Assembly (NCBI GenBank): GCA_934613505.1
Contig: CAKTTB010000007.1
Span: forward strand, 1 to 64,000
DNA from: an uncultured Oscillospiraceae bacterium
GTDB taxonomy: Bacteria; Bacillota; Clostridia; Oscillospirales; Oscillospiraceae
Direction of reading: 5' to 3'
DNA length: 64,000 nt
Shown: one piece after another, positions 58,808 to 64,000 of the stretch
Layout of the letters: each line of letters starts with the position of its first letter
How positions within the stretch are numbered: position 1 is the first letter of the stretch
The notes under the pieces: generated by a model
What the model was told of the DNA's origin: nothing
The model's database searches: none
Seen by the model: only the letters and a program-made list of their open reading frames with translations
Program-made: the position numbers and the translations under genes

Positions 58808-59845
58808 TTATTTCCACACCTCTTTGAAAACACGAATCAGGCTTTCGCCGAGAATCTTGCGAATATCTTCGTCCGAGAACCCGAGCGCAACAAGTCCTCT
58901 GGTGATATTGATGTACTGGTCAACACGCTGCACGTCCCGGTTGAACACCGTTTCAAACATCCAGGGGCTGTTGTACAGCAGCTTGGTCTTGCACTCCCAG
59001 TACTGCTTGGTGTAGTACTCATAGATATCCGTACCGATACCCATATGATCCGGGCCAACCAGTTCGCCCAGATATTCGAAATGCGCCATGTAGTCTTCCA
59101 GCGTTCCCTGAACACCGACTTCCTTATGGCAGACGAAGCCGTGCGCATTCAGGCAGATCACGCCGCCCTTGGCCGCGCAGTTCTTGATCATCTCGTCTGT
59201 CAGGTTGCGGTTGGAGCTCGGGCAGACCGTCAGCGAATTCGAATGGCTGAAAATGCAGGGCTTGTCGCTGTAGTCGATGGCTTCCAGGCTCGTGCGCTCG
59301 CCGACATGGGAAAGGTCAACCACGATACCCTGGCGGTTCATCTCGCGCACCGCCTGCTCGCCCCAATAGGTCAGGCCGCCGTTTGCCTTATCCAGGCAGC
59401 CGCTGCCGTAAAGGTTCGGCTCCATGTAGGTCAGCTGGCAGATCTTGAGGCCAAGCTCAGCCATAATGGACCACTTGTAAAAATCGCCGCCCATTGCCGT
59501 CGAGTTCTGCAGGCTGAAAATCACGCCGGCCTTTCCGGTCTTCTTTGCCGTTTCAATATCTTCAACCGTCTTGATCTGCATGACCTTGTCGGGATGATAT
59601 TTGAAGAGATTGTAATACCCATACATATCCTTCAGAACACCCTCGAAGCTTGCCTGCGGCGAAGAGAGCGTAATGCTCTGTACGTTGACACCGGACTGCC
59701 GGACTCTCTCAAGATACGGCACACCGTTGCGCTCCGGCGGCTCCGGATTTACGAGGTTGCCGCACAGGCAGTCAATGAACAGGTATTTGTTGTGCAATTC
59801 CTGCGCACGCTCTTCCTGTGCTTTGGTCAGTGTAATCGGTTTCAT
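58808..59845 (-). CDS. Peptidase M19 (membrane dipeptidase-like), divergent
   Basis: A TIM-barrel protein of 345 residues in the renal-dipeptidase family. The second-site His ligands are present in VDLSHVGERT at about 174 and IFSHSNSLTV at about 197. The first-site HxD, normally in DGHxD, is replaced by IDCLCGNL at 24-31, and the bridging Glu region reads FSLQNSTAMGGDF at about 132. Later GIGTDIYEYY is a normal closing segment. Activity may therefore need one metal or a different substrate. Embedded in a peptide uptake operon, 55 bp after the ATPase gene. Confidence 0.85.
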   Translation of the reverse strand: MKPITLTKAQEERAQELHNKYLFIDCLCGNLVNPEPPERNGVPYLERVRQSGVNVQSITLSSPQASFEGVLKDMYGYYNLFKYHPDKVMQIKTVEDIETAKKTGKAGVIFSLQNSTAMGGDFYKWSIMAELGLKICQLTYMEPNLYGSGCLDKANGGLTYWGEQAVREMNRQGIVVDLSHVGERTSLEAIDYSDKPCIFSHSNSLTVCPSSNRNLTDEMIKNCAAKGGVICLNAHGFVCHKEVGVQGTLEDYMAHFEYLGELVGPDHMGIGTDIYEYYTKQYWECKTKLLYNSPWMFETVFNRDVQRVDQYINITRGLVALGFSDEDIRKILGESLIRVFKEVWK

Positions 59846-59900
59846 ATGAAATCACTCCTCCTAGTTTGCTTTTTCATTTCTGGTGATATCACGCAAAGAT

Positions 59901-60890
59901 TCAAAAATCTTTTGCAGCTTTGTGACACGCCACAAAATGGCGCGGCTCATATTCCACGAGCTCCGGTTCCAGCTCCCGGCAGATCTCCTTTGCATACGGA
60001 CACCGTGGAGAGAACCGGCAGCCTTTGGGCGGTGCAACGGCGCTGGCCGCCTCGCCTTCGACCTTGATGCGGTTACTCGTGTCTGCAAACAAATCCGGCG
60101 CGGAAGAAATCAGCAGCTGCGTATACGGATGCACTGCATCGTCTACCAAGGATGTCGGGTCTGTAATTTCGACAAATTTACCAAGGTACATGACAACAAT
60201 CCGGTTGCACAGAAAACGTGCCGTTGCAAGATCATGCGTAATGAGCAGAACGCCGATTCCCTTTTCACGGTTCATTTTTTGCAGCAGGTTCAAAACGCCT
60301 GCGCGCAGCGACACATCCAGCATGGAAACCGGCTCGTCGGCAATGATAAATTCCGGGTCGACCACAAGCGCACGCGCAATCGCCACGCGCTGTCTCTGCC
60401 CGCCGGAGAGCTGATGCGGATACCGGTCCTGATACAGTTCAACCGGTGTCAGCTCCACCATGCGCAGCGTTTCGGTGACGCGCTTTTGCAGTTCGTCGTT
60501 TGTTTTGCAGAGTTTCAGCGACTTCAGCGGCTCCGCGACAATCTCACGGATGGTCATTTTGGGGTCCAGAGAATCGTACGGATCCTGGAAAATCATTTGC
60601 AGCTTTTTCCGGAAGGAAACCATCTGCTTTCTTCCGCTGATCGTTGAAATTTCCGTTCCGTCAATGTAGGCGCTTCCGGAGGTAATGTCCTCTATTTTTA
60701 AAAGCATCTTGCCTAGTGTCGTTTTGCCGCAGCCGGATTCTCCGACCAGTCCGACAATTTCGCCTTCCTCCATGACAAAGCTCACCTGGTCCACCGCGCT
60801 TACAATGCCCGCTTTTCCAGACAGCTGCGTAAAGAAGCCGGCCTTCAGCACATATTGCTTGGAAAGCTTGTCCAGCACCATATTACTCAT
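59901..60890 (-). CDS. OppF-like peptide ABC transporter ATP-binding protein
   Basis: The second ATPase of a peptide importer, 329 residues. Walker A is LVGESGCGKTTLGKML at about 49-64, the ABC signature is YPHQLSGGQRQRVAIARAL at about 157, Walker B is FIIADEPVSMLD at about 180, and the C-terminal oligopeptide extension has PPKGCRFSPRCPYA at about 292. The start at 60890 overlaps the upstream ATPase gene by 8 nt. KLSKQYVLKAGFF near the N-terminus is typical of OppF. Confidence 0.94.
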   Translation of the reverse strand: MSNMVLDKLSKQYVLKAGFFTQLSGKAGIVSAVDQVSFVMEEGEIVGLVGESGCGKTTLGKMLLKIEDITSGSAYIDGTEISTISGRKQMVSFRKKLQMIFQDPYDSLDPKMTIREIVAEPLKSLKLCKTNDELQKRVTETLRMVELTPVELYQDRYPHQLSGGQRQRVAIARALVVDPEFIIADEPVSMLDVSLRAGVLNLLQKMNREKGIGVLLITHDLATARFLCNRIVVMYLGKFVEITDPTSLVDDAVHPYTQLLISSAPDLFADTSNRIKVEGEAASAVAPPKGCRFSPRCPYAKEICRELEPELVEYEPRHFVACHKAAKDF

Positions 60891-61869
60891 GCACGGTTCC
60901 TCCTTTGTTGAAATCCAGCTCCTCTGCAAAATGACACTTGCAGAGTTTGTCCAGCCGTACGTGACGGTACGCGGGTTTTTCTTCCCGGCACAGATCCGTT
61001 GCGTAGGCGCAACGCAGACAGAACGGGCACCCCTTCGGCATATCCGCAAGATTGGGCGCGCTGCCCGGAATCTGCGCCAAGGTAGACAGCGGCTTATGCA
61101 GCGACGGGAACGAACCAACAAGCGCGTGTGTGTAGGGATGGTTGTTCGTAATCAGAACATCCTTGCTCTTTCCCTGTTCCATAATTTCTCCGCCGTACAT
61201 AACGGCAATATTATGACAGGCCTCCGCGACCGCGGAAATGTCATGCGAGATCATAACAATGCTGATGTTGAATTCATCCTGCAATCCCGCCAGCAGCTCA
61301 ATCACCTGCCGCTGCGCCACCACGTCCAAAGCTGTGGTTGGTTCGTCGGCAATCAGGATCTTCGGACTGCAAATCAGCGCCAGCGCAATCACCGCGCGCT
61401 GCTTCATGCCTCCGGAAAACTCATGCGGATACTGCATAAGCCGGGATTTTGCGATGCCGACGCGCTCAAACAGATACTCCGCGCGCTCAATCGCTTCCTT
61501 GCGCGTTATATTCTCATGCTCCCGCAGGGCATTGATAATCTGATCGCCGATCTTCTGCACCGGGTTGAGCGCCGTCATCGCATTCTGGAAAATAATCGAG
61601 ATTTCCTTCCAGCGGATTTTGCGGATTTCATCATACGACGCCGTCACAAGATCCGTTCCATTCAGGAAGATCTGGCCTTCGGCAATTTTGCCGTTGCCCG
61701 CGAGCAGCCGCATCAGCGCAAACGCCGTTGTTGACTTTCCGCAGCCGGATTCGCCAACCAGACCCAAGCTGTCCTTTTCGCCGAGGCTGAAGCTCACATT
61801 GTTCACTGCGCGCAGCGTCTGTTCTCCGACCTTAAAATCAACAGACAGATTTTTGACTTCCAATAACAT
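60883..61869 (-). CDS. OppD-like peptide ABC transporter ATP-binding protein
   Basis: A 328-residue ATPase. Walker A LVGESGCGKSTTAFALM at about 37-53, signature YPHEFSGGMKQRAVIALAL at about 154, Walker B ILIADEPTTALD at about 177, the H-loop ISHDISAVAEACHNIAVMYGG, and the OppD C-terminal Cys motif (GCPFCLRCAYATDLCREEKP). It follows the permease gene by 11 bp and overlaps the OppF-like gene. Confidence 0.94.
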   Translation of the reverse strand: MLLEVKNLSVDFKVGEQTLRAVNNVSFSLGEKDSLGLVGESGCGKSTTAFALMRLLAGNGKIAEGQIFLNGTDLVTASYDEIRKIRWKEISIIFQNAMTALNPVQKIGDQIINALREHENITRKEAIERAEYLFERVGIAKSRLMQYPHEFSGGMKQRAVIALALICSPKILIADEPTTALDVVAQRQVIELLAGLQDEFNISIVMISHDISAVAEACHNIAVMYGGEIMEQGKSKDVLITNNHPYTHALVGSFPSLHKPLSTLAQIPGSAPNLADMPKGCPFCLRCAYATDLCREEKPAYRHVRLDKLCKCHFAEELDFNKGGTVHE

Positions 61870-61880
61870 AGCGCGCCCCC

Positions 61881-62711
61881 CTATTCCATAACCGTCTGCT
61901 TGACGTTGAGCGTTTTATGCAGAGCCGTGCCGATCAGATTGAACGCCAAAAGCAGCAGTGCCAATGCGATACCGGGATAAATAATGAGCCACGGGGCAGA
62001 GTTAATGTGCTTTTGTCCCGCATTCAGAATCAGTCCCCATGAGGCCTTATTCGGATCGCCAAGACCCAGGAAGGACAGCGACGCTTCCGTCAGAACCGCC
62101 TGCGCCATCTGCAGAATCGAGTTGGACAGAACCGGTCCCATTCCGTTCGGAACAATGTGTTTGAACAAAATGCCAAGTCTTGTTCCGCCGGCTACGTTAC
62201 CGGCCTGCACATAGCCCCTGCTTTTCAGCGTCAGGACCTGCGCACGCATGATTTTTGCGTTGGAGGGCCAGATGGTAATGCCGATAATCAGCACCATCAG
62301 CCACACCGACGAACCGAAAAACGCCACCATCAGAATCACAAGGAAGGTTCTCGGGATGATGTAGAACAGCTCAAACACGCGGCACATCAGATCGTCCAGC
62401 CAGCCGCCGATATAGCCGGACAGTGCGCCGAGCACAATGCCGACAATCAGTGACAGCAAGGACGCACCGAATGCAAACAAAATGGAGATCCGGCTGCCCC
62501 AGACAAGCATCGCCCAGACGTCGCGGCCAAGATAGTCCGTTCCCATAAAGAACTCCTGATTCGGCGCCTGAAGCGGTTTTCCAACGGAGAACAGCGGGTT
62601 ACCCGGACAGATGACCGGCGCGAACACCGCGAGCAGAACCATAACCGTAAGAATTGCAAAGCCAACGATGGTCTGCGGATTTTTCAGAAACGATTTCAGC
62701 TTTTTCATCAC
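61881..62711 (-). CDS. OppC-like peptide ABC transporter permease
   Basis: A 276-residue permease with six helices. The N-terminal region is FLKNPQTIVGFAILTVMVLL, then the family loop FFMGTDYLGRDVWAMLVWGSR at about 54-74 and the EAA coupling loop at about 170-195 (VAGGTRLGILFKHIVPNGM). It overlaps the OppB-like gene by 4 nt (ATGA). Confidence 0.94.
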   Translation of the reverse strand: MMKKLKSFLKNPQTIVGFAILTVMVLLAVFAPVICPGNPLFSVGKPLQAPNQEFFMGTDYLGRDVWAMLVWGSRISILFAFGASLLSLIVGIVLGALSGYIGGWLDDLMCRVFELFYIIPRTFLVILMVAFFGSSVWLMVLIIGITIWPSNAKIMRAQVLTLKSRGYVQAGNVAGGTRLGILFKHIVPNGMGPVLSNSILQMAQAVLTEASLSFLGLGDPNKASWGLILNAGQKHINSAPWLIIYPGIALALLLLAFNLIGTALHKTLNVKQTVME

Positions 62712-63667
62712 TCTGCCACCACCCTCGGATCAAGATACATGTAGATGATATCGGTAATAAAACCGCCAATAACGACCATGATGGCCGAAACAAGGAAGCC
62801 TCCCATAATCACGGGATAGTCGCGTCCGGCAATCGCGTCATAGACCATACGTCCCATACCGGGCCAGGAGAAAACGGTTTCCGTGAGCAATGCGCCGCTG
62901 AACAGTGTGCTTAAAGACATACCCGCCTGCGTTACCGTCGGCAGCAATGCGTTGCGGAGTGCAAATTTCTGGTAAACCACGCGCTCAGAGTAGCCGATGG
63001 CGCGGGCCGTGTTGATGAAATCTTCCTGCGCAACCTCTACCACGGACGAGCGCGCCAGCTTCAGATAGGTCGGAATGCGCACCAGCGAGAGGGTCAGACA
63101 TGGCAGGAACATATGATGCAGACGATCCATAAAGGGACTGAGCGTCGTATTGAAGCTCACCATGCCGGACGTCGGAAACCATTTGAGATCAATGGAAAAA
63201 ATCAAAATCAGCATCATGCCGAGCCAGAAGGTAGGCATGCAGTAAAGGATCATCGAGGCGTTGGAGATGATGTGATCTTGAACTTTGTTTTCATGTTTCG
63301 CGGCTACCATGCCCAGCAGCGTGCCGACCACAATCGCAATGACCTCGCTCAGCAGTACCAGAATGAGCGTTACTTTCATCTTCTCGGCAAGCATCGTGCT
63401 GACCGGGAGATTCTTCGTAAAGGAGTTTCCGAGATTGCCCTGCAGCGTGTTTTTGATATAGATCAGCAGCTGCCGCCAGAGGGGAAGGTCCAGACCGAAC
63501 TGTGCTTTCAGCTCCGCGATGTATTCATCCGTCGCCGTTTCGCCTGCAAGAATTGTCGCCGGATCGCCGGGCGCAAGATGAATCAACAGGAAGCAGATAC
63601 AGATAATTGCCAGAATGACGGGAATCATCTGCAGGATTCGCCTGAGAACATACTTTCCAAATTTCAT
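62708..63667 (-). CDS. OppB-like peptide ABC transporter permease
   Basis: A 319-residue permease with six helices, starting GKYVLRRILQMIPVILAIIC, with the periplasmic LAPGDPATILAGETAT segment at about 32-47 and the EAA loop at about 220-240 (TARAIGYSERVVYQKFALRN). Terminal helix GGFLVSAIMVVIGGFITDII. It overlaps the GntR gene by 4 nt upstream and the OppC-like gene by 4 nt downstream. Confidence 0.94.
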   Translation of the reverse strand: MKFGKYVLRRILQMIPVILAIICICFLLIHLAPGDPATILAGETATDEYIAELKAQFGLDLPLWRQLLIYIKNTLQGNLGNSFTKNLPVSTMLAEKMKVTLILVLLSEVIAIVVGTLLGMVAAKHENKVQDHIISNASMILYCMPTFWLGMMLILIFSIDLKWFPTSGMVSFNTTLSPFMDRLHHMFLPCLTLSLVRIPTYLKLARSSVVEVAQEDFINTARAIGYSERVVYQKFALRNALLPTVTQAGMSLSTLFSGALLTETVFSWPGMGRMVYDAIAGRDYPVIMGGFLVSAIMVVIGGFITDIIYMYLDPRVVAE

Positions 63668-64000
63668 TTTTCAGAGCCCCTTCCCTTCTTTTGTGTCAGA
63701 GGTATCAGTTCCTCTTTCATATACAGCCGGATATGCTGCGCGGCATGCTTCTGCGCCGCTTCTGCATCTCCGGCAACAAGCGCCTCAAAGATTCGCTGAT
63801 GGCCCTCCATGGATTTTTTCATCCCGCTGACCGTCCGCCACGAGAGCACGCGGAACGCCGCCGTCCGATCAAGCAGCTTCTGTACGAACTGTACCGCAAC
63901 TTTATTGGGACAGCGTTCAAACAAAATCGCGTGGAAGCTCGCGTTTTCCGCTGCAAAGCCGACTGTATCGCCGGTATCGATGCACATATTCATCCGCTCC
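63664..64000 (-). CDS. GntR-family regulator, C-terminal FCD domain (partial at window edge)
   Basis: The last 112 or so residues of a regulator. The visible part is an all-helical FCD-type ligand domain (FAAENASFHAILFERCPNKV, then MKKSMEGHQRIFEALVAGDA and AAQKHAAQHIRLYMKEEL, which is the diagnostic closing helix). The DNA-binding N-terminus lies beyond 64000. The frame is open to the edge. It overlaps the OppB-like gene by 4 nt, so the regulator is cotranscribed with the transporter it probably controls. Confidence 0.85.
   Translation of the reverse strand, partial: ERMNMCIDTGDTVGFAAENASFHAILFERCPNKVAVQFVQKLLDRTAAFRVLSWRTVSGMKKSMEGHQRIFEALVAGDAEAAQKHAAQHIRLYMKEELIPLTQKKGRGSEK

Noticed and set aside
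1..64000. CRISPR array or phage structural genes
   Set aside because: No regularly spaced direct repeats with unique spacers and no capsid, portal, tail or terminase-like proteins were found.

Overview
The window is GC-rich (about 60% by eye) bacterial chromosome. It most likely comes from a spore-forming clostridium of the Oscillospiraceae type (Bacillota). Pointers to this are a spoVAC gene, a SpoIID-like/peptidoglycan-binding cluster behind a sigma-K-like promoter, an IspH-ribosomal protein S1 fusion, S-layer-homology proteins, a fused two-domain ThyX, strong GGAGG ribosome-binding sites, sigma-A promoters with 17-bp spacers, and families of palindromic intergenic repeats. The species is inferred from gene content, not proven.

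Layout. 1-4.4 kb: a YitT membrane protein, an ECF sigma factor with its putative anti-sigma partner, and an FAD-dependent oxidoreductase. 4.4-8.9 kb: two tandem S-layer-homology genes with identical 3' halves and near-identical promoters and leaders but unrelated N-terminal modules. 8.9-14.1 kb: an IclR regulator and a TAXI-type TRAP transporter operon ending in a metal-dependent hydrolase. 14.2-20.9 kb: a zinc-ribbon protein preceded by a structured RNA region, then a long operon brkB-like, DUF5685, J-domain, small membrane protein, ruvC, ruvA, ruvB, glmM. 21.1-26.5 kb: DUF6514, nrdR, DUF4363-DUF421, DUF1540, and XpaC-TelA-TPM. 26.5-30 kb: rpe with a pseudoknotted leader, an HTH-TPR regulator and an 8-oxoguanine deaminase-like enzyme. 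30-35.3 kb: an overlapping operon of an RpiR regulator, a flavoprotein, cmk, plsC and ispH-S1. 35.6-41.4 kb: an NADPH-dependent FMN-reductase-type protein, a two-component system coupled to a polysaccharide deacetylase, repeats and a glycosyltransferase. 41.5-45.7 kb: spoVAC, the spore-peptidoglycan-like cluster and acetate kinase. 45.7-52.1 kb: ThyX, a paired radical-SAM system, GNAT, a second YitT, and an M50 site-2-type protease. 52.2-55.6 kb: tRNA-Pro followed by a decayed integrated element (a truncated integrase fused to an IS3 remnant, a second integrase frameshifted at its catalytic Tyr, and an ogt gene with a nonsense codon). 55.8-64 kb: a GntR-opp operon with a divergent M19 dipeptidase-like protein and an amidohydrolase.

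How it fits together. Much of the window concerns the cell envelope and sporulation: S-layer proteins, GlmM for UDP-GlcNAc precursors, PlsC, isoprenoid supply through IspH, the VanRS-like kinase with a deacetylase, SpoVAC, and the SpoIID-like and PG-binding proteins. Two uptake-plus-hydrolysis operons (TAXI-TRAP with hydrolase; Opp with dipeptidase and amidohydrolase) each carry or adjoin a dedicated regulator. The most unusual points are the modular SLH pair, two candidate structured RNAs at strong promoters, a ThyX whose signature is split between its two halves, a probable AUA/AUC start codon behind a sigma-K-like promoter, and the stepwise decay of the island beside tRNA-Pro.
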